NCBI GenBank assembly: GCA_964384525.1
Contig: CAYLKO010000030.1
Span: forward strand, 1-31,262
Length of the DNA stretch: 31,262 nucleotides
Reading direction: 5' to 3'
Origin: SHZI01 sp964384525
GTDB taxonomy: Bacteria; Pseudomonadota; Gammaproteobacteria; Steroidobacterales; GCA-2729495
Below, one piece after another: positions 8,120 to 17,173 of the stretch; the stretch's first letter is position 1, and every line of letters starts with the position of its first letter. The notes under the pieces are model-generated. The model saw nothing but the letters and a program-made list of their open reading frames with translations. It had not been told where the DNA came from and searched no databases. A program made the position numbers and the translations under genes.

Positions 8120-9139
8120 ATGCGCAGCCTGGGCGTCGCGATGCTCCTCGGCCTGATGGCCATGCCCTTGTTTGCCGCAACCGACATGCCCATCCCGGCG
8201 TCGATCAGTCCCGAGGCGCAGGCCTATCTGCGCAGCCTGCCACCGCGACGCACCGGCAGTGCAGATTTTTCCGATCCCGTGGCCGCCGCCCGTGTGCGCA
8301 CGATGCTCGGCAAGATGTTCCTGGCCGGCGCCCGGCGCATCACGACGGATTACACCCTCGAGGCGGTTGATGCCGGCGGGGTGCCGGCGTACTGGGTGCG
8401 GACTCCGGCGGGCAGCAGCGCGGGGACGCAGGATCGCGGCAAGCAGCCGGTGCTGCTCTATCTGCATGGTGGCGGCTTCGTGATTGGCTCCGCCGCGACT
8501 GACCTGGGCATTCCCCTGCGCATGGGAACCGATGCCAGGCTGCCGGTGCTGTCCGTCGACTATCGCCTTGCACCGGAACATCCGTACCCGGCTGCCCTGG
8601 ATGATTCGCTGGCCGCCTATCGCTGGTTGCTGAAGCAGGGGTTCAAGGCCGCAAACATCGGCATCGTCGGTGATTCGGCGGGCGGCCAGCTCGCGGTGGC
8701 GCTGGGGCTGGCGGCGCGCAACGCGGGCCTGCCACGGCCGGCCGCGGTGCTCGTGATGTCGCCCGTGGCCGACATGACCAATACCGGCGACAGCCTCGAG
8801 ACACTGGCTGCCTTCGATCCGATCCAGAGCACCGATCGCTCGAACCGGGTGGCCTACATGGCCGGGCATGAGCCTGCCGATCCGCTGCTATCACCGATCT
8901 ACGCGGACCTCCGGAATTTTCCGCCGTTGCTGATCCAGGTGGGCACGCGCGATCTGTTGCTGAGTGACAGCGTGCGGCTGGCCCGCAAGGCCCGCGTCGA
9001 CGGCGTGGAGGTCACGCTCGATGTCTGGGATGGCATGTGGCACGTGTTTCAAGGCAACCCGACCGTGCCGGAAGCGGCGGCCGCGTCGCGGGAAGCGGCA
9101 AACTTCCTGCGCCGGCACCTGGGTCCACACCGTCGCTAG
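8120..9139 (+). CDS. Secreted alpha/beta hydrolase, HSL (family IV) esterase
   Basis: Esterase or lipase-like enzyme of 339 residues with a probable signal peptide (MRSLGVAMLLGLMAMPLFAA, cleavage near residue 20). It is therefore likely periplasmic or exported. The family IV oxyanion-hole motif HGGGF is at 116-120, the nucleophile Ser186 lies in GDSAGG, and the remaining triad members are Asp278 (VGTRDLLLSDS) and His308 (DGMWHVF). The substrate cannot be read from the sequence; short-chain acyl esters are usual. It starts two bases after msrB. The TAG stop overlaps the convergent valS stop by four bases (CTAG), so neither gene has an independent terminator between them. Confidence 0.88.
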   Translation: MRSLGVAMLLGLMAMPLFAATDMPIPASISPEAQAYLRSLPPRRTGSADFSDPVAAARVRTMLGKMFLAGARRITTDYTLEAVDAGGVPAYWVRTPAGSSAGTQDRGKQPVLLYLHGGGFVIGSAATDLGIPLRMGTDARLPVLSVDYRLAPEHPYPAALDDSLAAYRWLLKQGFKAANIGIVGDSAGGQLAVALGLAARNAGLPRPAAVLVMSPVADMTNTGDSLETLAAFDPIQSTDRSNRVAYMAGHEPADPLLSPIYADLRNFPPLLIQVGTRDLLLSDSVRLARKARVDGVEVTLDVWDGMWHVFQGNPTVPEAAAASREAANFLRRHLGPHRR

Positions 9140-11890
9140 GCCTGCAGCGCGGCGAGTTGTTCGAGCTGGGTGTCCAGCTTGGCCAGATCCCGCTTGAGGC
9201 CTTCCAGACGTTCGCGCTCATGGGCGACCACGGCGGCGGGCGCATTGCTGGCAAAGCTGCCGGCGCCCAGTTTCTGCTCGACCCGGGCCAGGTCGGCGGC
9301 GGTCTTCTGCCGGTTCTTCAGCAGCCGGCCCTGTTCGGCCGCGATGTCGATGAGCCCGGCCATGGGCACCAGCACGCTCAGTTCACCAACGAGCGCCGTG
9401 GCGCTGGGTGGCGCTTCCCTGTCCGGGGCCAGCACTTCCAGATCGGAGAGGCGCGCCAGTTCCCGCAGGTAGCGATCATGGGTCTGCAGCAGGCGCAGAT
9501 CGTGCGCGGTGGCATCCTTCAGGAGCACCAGAATGCGTTTGCCGGGCGAAATGTTCATCTCGCCGCGGATCTGGCGCACCGCGAGGATGAAGCCCTGGAT
9601 CCAGGCGAGCTCGGCTTCGGCCTCGTCGTCGATCGGCAGTGAAGCAGGATCCGGCCAGGGCTGCGTCATGATGGAGTCACCGCAGACGCCGGCCAGCGGC
9701 GCCACCCGCTGCCAGATCTCTTCGGTGATGAAGGGCATGAGCGGATGGCTGGCCCGGAGCAGGGCCTCCAGCGCCGTGACCAGGGGCCGGCGTGTCACCT
9801 GCTGTTCGCGTGGCGGGCCATTTTCGGCCTGCAGGATGGGTTTGGTCAGCTCCAGATACCAGTCGCAGTATTCGTTCCAGATGAACTCGTAGAGGGCCTT
9901 GGCGGCGAGATCGAAACGATAGCCGGCGAAGTGCGCAGCCACTGCCTCGAGCGTCCGGCTGAGTCGCGAGAGGATCCAGCGATCAGCGAGGCCGGGCGTG
10001 GCCATGGCGGTGGTGCCGGTGGCCAGTTCGTGGCCTTCGACATTCATCAGCACGTAGCGGGCGGCGTTCCAGATCTTGTTGCAGAAGTTCCGGTAGCCCT
10101 CGATCCGGCCGAGATCGAAGCGGATGTCGCGACCGTGGCTGGCCAGGGCGGCAAAACTGAAGCGCAGTGCATCGCTGCCGTAATCCGGGATGCCGTTCGG
10201 GAACTGCTTCTTCGTGGCCTTCTCGATCTTCGGTTTCAGGTGCGGTTGCATCAGGCCGGCGGTGCGCTTGGCGAGCAGCGCGGGCAGGTCGATGCCGTCG
10301 ATCAGGTCGAGCGGATCGATGATGTTGCCCTTGGATTTGGACATCTTGTCGCCGTTCTCGTCGCGGATGAGGCCGGTGACGTACACCTCCCGGAACGGCA
10401 CCTCGCCGGTGAATTTCAGGCCCATCATGCTCATCCGNNNNNNNNNNGGAAGAGAACCAGGTGTCGAGCACATCCTCGTCCTGGTGGAGCACCACGTCGG
10501 CGCTCAGGCCGTGATGGCTGCGTACCTCGTCCTCGGTGTACCCCACGTAGGCCTGACCTCCGGCGTCATACCACGCCGGAATCCGGTGCCCCCACCAGAG
10601 CTGCCGGCTGATGCACCAGTCCTGGATGTTGTTCATCCACTGGAAGTAGGTCTTGTCCCAGTTCTCCGGGATGAAGCGGATCCGGCCATCCTGAACGGCG
10701 GCAATCGCCGGTTCAGCCAGCGGCGCGATCTTCACGTACCACTGATCGGTGAGCCAGGGTTCCAGGATGGCGTTGCTGCGATCGCCGCGGGGAACCTGCA
10801 AGGTGTGCGCGTCGATGCGCTCGATCAGCTCAAGCGCCGTCAGGAGTTCGACGACCCGTCGGCGGGCCTCCGTGCGTTCGAGCCCGCGCAGCTCCGCCGG
10901 AATTTCGGCGAGTGCCTGTGCCGGGTCGTAACCGGAGGCGCCGGCATCCGGCTGGCTGATGATCCGGGCGTCGCGGGCCAGGTTGGTGAGCAGCGGCAGG
11001 CCGTGCCGCTTGCCCATCTCGTAGTCGTTGAAGTCGTGCGCCGGCGTGATCTTCACGCAGCCCGAGCCGAACTCCGGATCGACATACTCGTCGGCGATGA
11101 CCGGAATCAGCCGGTTCGTGAGCGGCAGCCGCACCTGCCGGCCGATGAAGGCCCGGTAGCGCTCATCAGCCGGATGCACGGCCACCGCGGTATCGCCCAG
11201 CATGGTTTCCGGCCGGGTGGTGGCCACGACCAGCTGTCCGCTGCCATCGGCCAGCGGATAACGCAGATGCCACAGCGAGCCCTGCTCGGGTTCCGCCTGC
11301 ACCTCCAGGTCGGACAGTGCGGTGTGCAGCACCGGGTCCCAGTTCACCAGGCGTTTGCCCCTATAGATGAGGCCTTCCCGATGCAGGCGCACGAAGACCT
11401 CGGTCACCGCCCGCGACAGGCCCTCATCCATCGTGAAGCGATCGCGCGACCAGTCCACGGAGCTGCCGAGCCGGCGCATCTGGCGGGTGATGGTGCCGCC
11501 GGACTCCTGCTTCCATTGCCAGACGCGCTCGACGAAGGCTTCGCGCCCCAGTTCGCGGCGGCTCGTGCCCGCGGCCTGCAACTGGCGCTCGACGACCATC
11601 TGCGTGGCGATGCCGGCGTGATCCGTGCCGGGTTGCCACAGGGTGTTGTCACCCCGCATGCGGTGGAAGCGGATCAGCGCATCCTGCAGGGTGTGCTGGA
11701 ACGCATGGCCCATGTGCAGGGTGCCCGTCACGTTGGGCGGCGGGATCATGATGCAATAGGACGGCCCGCGGCCGGACGGCGCAAAATGGCCGGCGGCTTC
11801 CCAGCGGGCGTACCAGCGTTGCTCTATGTCTGCGGGTTGATAGGTCTTGTCGAGCGGCGTGGAGGCGTTGTCGGCGGATTCATCCGTCAC
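9136..11890 (-). CDS. valS: Valyl-tRNA synthetase (interrupted by an assembly gap)
   Basis: Class I aminoacyl-tRNA synthetase that charges tRNA-Val. The N-terminal part (481 codons, 11890-10448) has the HIGH-like PPNVTGTLHMGHAF and the editing domain. It ends in DTWFSS, exactly at a run of 10 Ns. The C-terminal part (434 codons, 10437-9136) resumes at RMSMMGLKF, with the KMSKSKGN loop, the anticodon-binding domain and a C-terminal coiled coil (EQGRLLKNRQ onwards). Against E. coli ValS about 38 residues are missing between the halves. With them the protein would be near 953 residues, so the gene is almost certainly intact in the organism. The start is GTG at 11890, immediately after the stop of the small upstream gene. 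The reading frame as written shifts across the Ns, which is an artefact. Confidence 0.93.
10438..10447. other. Assembly gap (10 Ns) inside valS
   Basis: Ten Ns replace sequence of unknown length. Codons on both sides end exactly at the gap, so the missing length must be a multiple of three. Comparison with E. coli ValS suggests roughly 114 bases (the region between DTWFSS and ARMxMM). Confidence 0.97.
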
Positions 11891-12178
11891 TCATTGACCC
11901 TTCATGTCTTCTTCGAAATGCTCGTGCAGCACCTGATCGATCAGCTCCGGCAATTCATGCCGCAGGCGACCCACCACCTCGTCGAACAAGGTGGCCTCCA
12001 TTTCCTTGTAAGCCAGTTGCAGGAGCTTTTCGACCAGCATGAAGCTGCCGGTCGAGATCCGCAGCTGCAGTTCGGCCAGTTCCGACTCCGTGAGCGCCGG
12101 GCGTGCCACGTCATCGATGGCCGTGCGCCGTGGGCGGGCCACGGCATCAGTCAACACCGGGATGCGGGTGCGATCCAT
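11891..12178 (-). CDS. Small protein between holC and valS, function unknown
   Basis: A 95-residue acidic protein, not recognised with certainty. It begins MDRTRIPVLTDAV; the IPVLTD motif resembles the start of small proteobacterial proteins of unknown function (DUF2486-like). A predicted amphipathic helical stretch follows, rich in Leu and Glu (ESELAELQLRI and later ELPELIDQVLHEHFEED). There is no signal peptide or membrane segment. It lies 2 bases after the holC stop and directly against the valS GTG, inside the pepA-holC-valS operon. A housekeeping role tied to DNA polymerase III or translation is possible by context only. Confidence 0.72.
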   Translation of the reverse strand: MDRTRIPVLTDAVARPRRTAIDDVARPALTESELAELQLRISTGSFMLVEKLLQLAYKEMEATLFDEVVGRLRHELPELIDQVLHEHFEEDMKGQ

Positions 12179-12180
12179 GT

Positions 12181-12621
12181 TCAGCCTGTCTCGTGGGTTT
12201 CCGGCTCGAGGCCTTGAGCCCGATAGTAGCGATGGCGCGTTCGGCCGGCAGCCCGTCCGTCCGGGCTCGCATCGACGATCTCGGCGATGCGGGCATAGCG
12301 GGCATGGAAGGCCGGCACGTCGTCGCCGAGATTGATCAGCAGGTCGGCTTCCGTCATCAAGTCGCGGTCGCCGGCACCGCTGCCTATCGCTTTCGGCGCC
12401 ACCGGCTGCCGGCCGGGCACCAGCAATTCGTGTGGCACGAAACTGCCCTGCCTGAAGGTCCAGAGCAGTGTATCGAGCTGCTCCGCCATGTCCGGGCTGG
12501 CGGTGTGGGCAAAGATCCGGTGATCGAGCTTCCACGCCTTCTCGGCGAGGCGGCAGGCAACGCCCAGCCGGGCGGCCGGGCCGCTGCCGCTCAACACATA
12601 AAACGAGACGCGTGCTGACAT
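12181..12621 (-). CDS. holC: DNA polymerase III subunit chi
   Basis: Chi subunit of the clamp-loader assembly, which links DNA polymerase III holoenzyme (via psi) to single-strand binding protein. It has 146 residues, against 147 in E. coli. Recognisable features are the N-terminal VSFYVLSG strand, the ACRLAEKAW helix and TLLWTFRQGSFVPHEL, the conserved WT/SF-FxPH motif. The segment GDRDLMTEADLLINLGDDVP also matches the family. The tail (DASPDGRAAGRTRHRYYRAQ) is the usual RxRYRxY-type end. ATG at 12621 is 7 bases after the pepA stop. The order pepA-holC-valS is conserved in gammaproteobacteria. Confidence 0.9.
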   Translation of the reverse strand: MSARVSFYVLSGSGPAARLGVACRLAEKAWKLDHRIFAHTASPDMAEQLDTLLWTFRQGSFVPHELLVPGRQPVAPKAIGSGAGDRDLMTEADLLINLGDDVPAFHARYARIAEIVDASPDGRAAGRTRHRYYRAQGLEPETHETG

Positions 12622-12628
12622 GCTCGAC

Positions 12629-14113
12629 CTACTGCCGGTTGATCAGGAACTCCATGAGCAGCGGGATGGGGCGGCCGGTGCCACCCTTCTTGCTGCCCAC
12701 GTTCCAGGCAGTGCCGGCAATGTCCAGATGAGCCCATTCCGCCTTGCCCACGAAGCGCGACAGGAACTTGGCTGCCGTGATGGTGCCGGCATCACGGCCG
12801 CCGATGTTGGCGACATCGGCAAACGGACTCTTCAGCAACTCGGCGTAGTCTTCATCCAGCGGCAGGCGCCAGGCGCGATCATCGGCGGCTTCACCGGCCT
12901 CGAGCAGCGCGTTTGCCAGCTTGTCGGAATTGCCGAGCAGGCCGGAGCGGACCCGGCCCAGCGCCACGAGGCAGGCGCCGGTCAGCGTCGCCATGTCGAT
13001 CAGGGCGGCGGGCTTGAAGCGCAGGGCATAGTTCAAGGCGTCGCAGAGGATCAGGCGACCTTCGGCATCGGTGTTGAGGATTTCCACCGTCTGGCCGGAC
13101 ATGGTGCGCACGATGTCGCCGGGCCGCGTCGCGGTGCCGCTCGGCAGGTTTTCGCAGGTCGGCACGATGCCGACGACATTGATCGGCAGCTTCAGTTCCG
13201 TGACGGCCTGCATGACGCCGAGCACGGTCGCCGCCCCGCACATGTCGTACTTCATTTCGTCCATGGCGCCGGCCGGCTTGATGGAGATGCCGCCGGCATC
13301 GAAGGTGATGCCCTTGCCGACAAAGACCACCGGCCGGTCGGCAGCCCGGCCACCGCGATACTGAAGCACGATGAATTGCGGCGGTTCAGCCGAACCCTGG
13401 GTGACCGCGAGGAAGGCGCCCATGCGCAATTTGCGGATGGCCGCCAGGCTCAGGGATTGCAGCTGCAGGTTCCTGCCGTTCTTGGCGAGGGCGCGGGCCC
13501 GTTCCACCAGATAGGTCGGTGTGCACACATTGGCCGGCAGGTTGCCCAGGTCCTTGGCCAGCGCCACCGCCCGACCGATGGCCTCGCCGTGCGTCGCCCC
13601 GCGGCGCATGGCCGAATCATCGCGCCCGGTTCCGGCCAGCGTCAGCTTCTGCAGGTGGATGTCGCTGTCGCCCGGTGCGGATTTCATGGCGGTAAAGCGG
13701 TAGCTGCCGGCCTGCCAGGTTTCCCCTGCCAGGCGGGCGCGCCTATAGGCGTCGGCATCCGGCACGGTTTCGCTGGTCAGGTACAAAACGGCCGAGCGAC
13801 AGCGCGTGCGGGCGAGGGCGCCCAAGGCACTGCGCAACGCCTTGCTCCAGGTGCGTCGGTCCAGCTTCTCGCGGCTGCCGAGACTCACGAGGAGGATGCG
13901 CCGGGCGGGGAGGCCGCCGGTTTCGGTCAGGAGCAGCAGCTCACCGGCCTCGTTCTTGATGTCGTGATTGCGGATCGCCCGGGTGATCAGTCCGCCACCG
14001 GCGGCGTCCAGGCGCTTCGCCGAGGCAGGCAGTTCGCCACCACTGTAGACGGGCACGATGGCACAATCGGTTTTCTGGTTGCTGGCCACATTTTTCTGTA
14101 TCTGGAATTGCAT
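12629..14113 (-). CDS. pepA: Leucyl aminopeptidase (M17)
   Basis: Cytosolic hexameric two-metal aminopeptidase of about 494 residues that removes N-terminal Leu and other residues from peptides; in some gammaproteobacteria it also binds DNA (Xer recombination, carAB control). The M17 signature NTDAEGRL is at about 347-354 (Asp349). The metal and catalytic residues in VGKGITFDAGGISIKP and MKYDMCGAA are all present. I use the ATG at 14113, preceded by AAGGG at suitable spacing; a GTG two codons upstream (14119) would overlap that ribosome binding site. It is the first gene of the operon running into holC and valS, and is divergent from lptF. Confidence 0.93.
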   Translation of the reverse strand: MQFQIQKNVASNQKTDCAIVPVYSGGELPASAKRLDAAGGGLITRAIRNHDIKNEAGELLLLTETGGLPARRILLVSLGSREKLDRRTWSKALRSALGALARTRCRSAVLYLTSETVPDADAYRRARLAGETWQAGSYRFTAMKSAPGDSDIHLQKLTLAGTGRDDSAMRRGATHGEAIGRAVALAKDLGNLPANVCTPTYLVERARALAKNGRNLQLQSLSLAAIRKLRMGAFLAVTQGSAEPPQFIVLQYRGGRAADRPVVFVGKGITFDAGGISIKPAGAMDEMKYDMCGAATVLGVMQAVTELKLPINVVGIVPTCENLPSGTATRPGDIVRTMSGQTVEILNTDAEGRLILCDALNYALRFKPAALIDMATLTGACLVALGRVRSGLLGNSDKLANALLEAGEAADDRAWRLPLDEDYAELLKSPFADVANIGGRDAGTITAAKFLSRFVGKAEWAHLDIAGTAWNVGSKKGGTGRPIPLLMEFLINRQ

Positions 14114-14293
14114 ATTCACCCTTGCTTTGATGTGCCGGACTCTCGGGCGCTTGACTCGGTGCGGCCGCTAAACCAAGGTGACGATACGCTTGGATGGTCG
14201 ACTGAACACCCCGCATGAAATGCCCGGCCCGGAACGCTGATCAGTGTACCCGATTCGTCTGGAGGCGGGCCAAGCGCTGGCCCGCGTTCTGAC
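14114..14293. promoter_or_regulatory. Divergent pepA / lptF intergenic region
   Basis: A 180-base gap between divergent operons, expected to carry both promoters. I see AAGGG for pepA (about 14119-14123 on -). A GC-rich imperfect hairpin GCGGGCCAAGCGCTGGCCCGC at about 14273-14286 and flanks lies just ahead of lptF. No confident promoter boxes. Confidence 0.4.
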
Positions 14294-15394
14294 ATGCCCA
14301 GGATCCTGCATCGCTACGTACTGCGCGAGACATTGCAGACCTGGCTCGTGGTCACCATCGTACTGCTGCTGATCCTGATGACCAACCAGTTTGCCTCGGT
14401 GGTCAGCGACGCGGCGGCCAACAAGCTGCCGCGTGCCTCCATCCTGCTGGTCATGGGCCTGACGACGATCCAATACCTCACGATCCTGATTCCGGTCGGC
14501 TTTTTCCTGGCGGTCATGCTGGCGCTGGCGAGGCTGTACCACGACAGCGAAATGGCCGCGATGATGGCCTGCGGCGTGGGGCCGGTGCAGTTGTATCGCG
14601 CCATCCTGACGCCAGCGGTGGCCCTGGCGGTGATGGTCGGGCTGCTGGCGCTCGTCGTCTCCCCCGCGGCGCTGTATCAGGTCCAGGAACTCGCATCCCA
14701 GGCCAAGCGCGAGGCAAGCCTCGGCCTGCTGGTGCCCGGACGCTTCGTGAGCTTTGGCGGGGGTGCAGCGGCGCTGTATGCCGAATCGATCACGCCGGAT
14801 CAGCACCTGCACCAGGTCTTTGTCCAGCGGCGGCGGGGTGACCGGGTTGAGGTCATCGTGGCCGATGAAGCCTGGCAGGTGGACGTGGGCAATGGCGTGC
14901 GCATGCTGACCTTTGCGCATGGCCGACGCTACGAAGGCCAGCCCGGCGATACCCGTTTCCAGATCCTCGAGTTTGCCGAGCACGGCATACCGATCGAGCT
15001 GCCGGCCAGCAGCCCGCCGCGACCGAAGCCGGAATCCCGCACCGTGACCGAGCTGTGGCATTCGGCAGACGCCGCCGATCGCGCGGAACTGCACTGGCGC
15101 ATCGGCGTGCCACTCACGCTGCTGGTGCTCGCCGTGCTGGCGGTGCCGCTCGCCCGCACGGAGCCGCGCAGCGGGCGATTTTCCGGGCTGGCATCCGCGG
15201 TGCTGGTGTATCTGATCTATGCCAACCTGCTGGCTGCCGGCCGGGGCTGGCTGGAGCGTGGCCAGGTGCCGGAGGTGCTGGGCCTCTGGTGGGTCCATGC
15301 GCTTTTTCTGCTGGCTGCCGGCGGCATGCTCTTTTACCAGCAGGGGACTTGGCGCTCGTGGCTGCGCCCCCGCACGGCCTTGCCAGCCACATGA
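14294..15394 (+). CDS. lptF: LPS export ABC transporter permease LptF
   Basis: Inner-membrane permease that, with LptG and the LptB ATPase, extracts lipopolysaccharide and pushes it along the periplasmic Lpt bridge. It has 366 residues. The N-terminal MPRILHRYVLRETLQTWLVV with the conserved RYxxRE element is typical of LptF. Helices 1-3 are followed by a periplasmic beta-jellyroll (about 130-270), and helices 4-6 by about 275-350. The coupling-helix region LARLYHDSEMAAMMACGVG (about 76-94) contains the conserved SEM..M.A.G contact with LptB. lptG starts 10 bases after its stop. Confidence 0.94.
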   Translation: MPRILHRYVLRETLQTWLVVTIVLLLILMTNQFASVVSDAAANKLPRASILLVMGLTTIQYLTILIPVGFFLAVMLALARLYHDSEMAAMMACGVGPVQLYRAILTPAVALAVMVGLLALVVSPAALYQVQELASQAKREASLGLLVPGRFVSFGGGAAALYAESITPDQHLHQVFVQRRRGDRVEVIVADEAWQVDVGNGVRMLTFAHGRRYEGQPGDTRFQILEFAEHGIPIELPASSPPRPKPESRTVTELWHSADAADRAELHWRIGVPLTLLVLAVLAVPLARTEPRSGRFSGLASAVLVYLIYANLLAAGRGWLERGQVPEVLGLWWVHALFLLAAGGMLFYQQGTWRSWLRPRTALPAT

Positions 15395-15404
15395 AGACCG
15401 GTGC

Positions 15405-16472
15405 ATGAGAATAGTCCGGCACTATCTGCTGCGCACGATACTGGCAACGACCGGCCTCGTGCTGGCCGTGTTTTTGAGCCTCGGAGCGTTCATCGAATTC
15501 GTCGGCCAGCTGGATGACATCGGCGTTGGCGACTACGGGCTGTTCAACGCCCTGGGCTGGGTCGCCCTGCAGATGCCAACCGTCTTCGCCCAGTTGCTGC
15601 CGATGGCCGCGCTTCTCGGGGCGCTCCTGGGGGTGGTCTCACTGGCCAGTCGCTGCGAGCTTGCCGTGCTGCAGACTGCCGGCGTATCGCCGGGCGACCT
15701 GGCGCGGGCCGTGCTGCTGACCGGCTTCGTGCTGGCCGGCATCGGTTTTCTGGTCAGCCTCTACCTGGCGCCACCCCTGGAGCGCTACGCACGCCAGCAA
15801 CGTGAAGTCGCCAAGTTCGGCCAGGCCGGGGTCAGTGCCGGTGATGGCACGTGGATCCGGGACAAGTCGACGGTGCTCAATGTCGTGCCGCCGACCGAGC
15901 AGCATCCGGCCGGGCTTGTATATGTGTTCCGGCTCGACAGCAGTGGTGGGCTCGAAGCGATCGGCAAGGCCGACTCGGTGCAGGCTGAAGATGATCAACG
16001 CTGGTTCCTGCGCAACTATGTGGAAAGCCGTTTCACGCCCACGGCAGTTCAGACCCGGCAGGAGCCGCGATCGCTGGCCCTGCAGGGAGTCAGTCCGGAC
16101 CTTTTGAGCCTGACCGTGCTCCGGCAGGAGACCATGAGCGGGGCCGCACTCTGGCGCTACGTGCAGTACCTGAAGCACAGCGGTCTCGATGCCCGTCGCT
16201 ACGAGGTGGCTTTCTGGAGCCGGATTGCCTCGGTGCTGGCGATTCCCTTCATGTGTGTCCTGGCATTGCCATTCGTGCTCGGCCCCCTGCGCTCCGGCGG
16301 CGCCGGTGGGCGGATGCTGGCCGGGCTGGGTATCGGCCTGGCGGGGGTGCTTGTCAGCCGGACACTCGGCGACGGGGGCGCGGTGTGGAGCCTCAATCCG
16401 GTGGTCGTTGCCTGGCTGCCCACCGCGCTGCTCGCCGCGGTAACGCTGGCGGCGCTGCAACGGGTCCGGTAG
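15405..16472 (+). CDS. lptG: LPS export ABC transporter permease LptG
   Basis: Partner permease to LptF; 355 residues. It has the same architecture: three N-terminal helices, a periplasmic beta-jellyroll domain (about 140-255) and three C-terminal helices. The LptB-contacting segment reads LASRCELAVLQTAGVS (about 81-96), the LptG counterpart of SEM..M.A.G. The C-terminal half has the family's EVAFWSRIASVLAIPFMCVLALPFVLGP. ATG at 15405 follows lptF closely; the frame is open upstream through lptF, but that is a shadow. The gene ends 3 bases before the convergent RDD gene stop. Confidence 0.93.
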   Translation: MRIVRHYLLRTILATTGLVLAVFLSLGAFIEFVGQLDDIGVGDYGLFNALGWVALQMPTVFAQLLPMAALLGALLGVVSLASRCELAVLQTAGVSPGDLARAVLLTGFVLAGIGFLVSLYLAPPLERYARQQREVAKFGQAGVSAGDGTWIRDKSTVLNVVPPTEQHPAGLVYVFRLDSSGGLEAIGKADSVQAEDDQRWFLRNYVESRFTPTAVQTRQEPRSLALQGVSPDLLSLTVLRQETMSGAALWRYVQYLKHSGLDARRYEVAFWSRIASVLAIPFMCVLALPFVLGPLRSGGAGGRMLAGLGIGLAGVLVSRTLGDGGAVWSLNPVVVAWLPTALLAAVTLAALQRVR

Positions 16473-16475
16473 CGG

Positions 16476-16904
16476 TCAGCCTTGCGGTTTCGGCAGCACG
16501 ACGACTCGCGTGCCTGCAGCCCGGTCGTGCCAGGTGAGGCGGTCACGGTCGATCCACAGCCAGAACAAGCCAAGGCCAAGCAGCAGGGCGGAGCACAGGC
16601 CGACCGCAAAGCGCAGGGCGGCCGTGCGCAGATCCAGCGCCTTGCCGGATTGCCGCTCCACCTTGAGCCGCCAGGCGCGCATCCCCAGCGTCTGCCCGCC
16701 GCGCAACCACGAGCTCAGGAAAAACAGCACCGCGATGCCCAGCAGCAGCAGCTGGTAGGCCAGGTTGCCGGCGGGAATGGCCTCGCCATCATGGAGAGCC
16801 ACGATGAGCAGGGGGAGGAACATCCACACCGCCACGAGCAGCAGCAGGTCGTAGGCAAAGGCCGCCAGCCGGCGGAGCACACCGGCAGTCCGGGTCATGG
16901 GCAT
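16476..16904 (-). CDS. RDD family membrane protein
   Basis: Small inner-membrane protein of 142 residues with three hydrophobic segments: AYDLLLLVAVWMFLPLLIVA (about 17-36), LAYQLLLLGIAVLFFLSSWL (48-67) and FAVGLCSALLLGLGLFWLW. RDD proteins are named for conserved Arg and Asp residues; here RRLAAFAYDLLL supplies R and D in helix 1 and DRDRLTWHDRAAGTRVV closes the domain. Function is unknown; some homologues affect ion homeostasis. The start ATG at 16904 (or 16898) lies only 19 bases beyond the CCA end of the tRNA-Glu gene on the same strand, so it may be read from the tRNA promoter. Confidence 0.85.
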   Translation of the reverse strand: MPMTRTAGVLRRLAAFAYDLLLLVAVWMFLPLLIVALHDGEAIPAGNLAYQLLLLGIAVLFFLSSWLRGGQTLGMRAWRLKVERQSGKALDLRTAALRFAVGLCSALLLGLGLFWLWIDRDRLTWHDRAAGTRVVVLPKPQG

Positions 16905-16923
16905 CGGGTTGGTGTCGATGGTG

Positions 16924-16998
16924 TGGCGCTCCCTACGAGAATCGAACTCGTGTTTCAGCCTTGAGAGGGCCGCGTCCTAACCGCTAGACGAAGGGAGC
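16924..16998 (-). tRNA. tRNA-Glu (anticodon CTC)
   Basis: Cloverleaf readable by eye on the - strand. The acceptor arm is GCTCCCT (16998-16992) with AGGGAGC, the discriminator base is G, and CCA is encoded at 16926-16924. The D arm has GTCTAGCGGTTAGGAC. The anticodon stem CGGCC/GGCTG encloses the loop CTCTCAA, giving anticodon CTC (Glu, GAG). The T arm is ACGAGTTCGATTCTCGT. CTC is the extra Glu isoacceptor typical of GC-rich genomes. The gene marks the left boundary of the cassette array, which lies on its 5' side. Confidence 0.96.
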
Positions 16999-17015
16999 CG
17001 TGTGACTGTGTTGCC

Positions 17016-17057
17016 GTGGCAGGGCTGGCATCAAGCCTTTTACCCGGCTGGTTTCAA
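17016..17057 (-). promoter_or_regulatory. Probable tRNA-Glu promoter
   Basis: On the - strand: TTGAAA (-35, 17057-17052), 16 bases, CTTGAT (-10, 17035-17030), then CAGCCCTGCCAC (17027-17016), a GC-rich start region as in stringently controlled stable-RNA promoters. The layout (16-base spacer, same 12-mer after the -10) is repeated upstream of the truncated tRNA-Glu at 26.2 kb. The -10 is weak (3 of 6). Confidence 0.5.
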
Positions 17058-17109
17058 CGAGTTGCGCAGTCTACCAAGTCCGGGACTGGAAAATCCACGC
17101 CGGGCTGGT

Positions 17110-17173
17110 GCAGGCGCGTTTTTCCGTATGCGGCCGTATGGTGACCGGCAACCGGTGGAGTGATTGGTTATGC
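17110..17173 (-). other. Degenerate terminal attC (possible)
   Basis: The last cassette gene ends with TAA inside GTTATGC (17167-17173), a near match to GTTRRRY. To its left are the small inverted repeat ACCGGCAACCGGT and a direct repeat CCGTATG. No RYYYAAC partner is clear. It is probably the decayed distal attC of the array. Confidence 0.35.

Noticed and set aside
9983..10473. valS as two genes or a frameshifted pseudogene
   Set aside because: The frame break coincides exactly with the 10 Ns; the coding sequence on both sides is intact and codon-phased.
10190..12217. Long + strand frame opposite valS
   Set aside because: Antisense shadow of valS, interrupted by the Ns, with no recognisable domain.
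12620..14218. Long + strand frame opposite pepA (532 codons)
   Set aside because: A GC-driven antisense shadow; pepA on - matches M17 peptidases over its full length.
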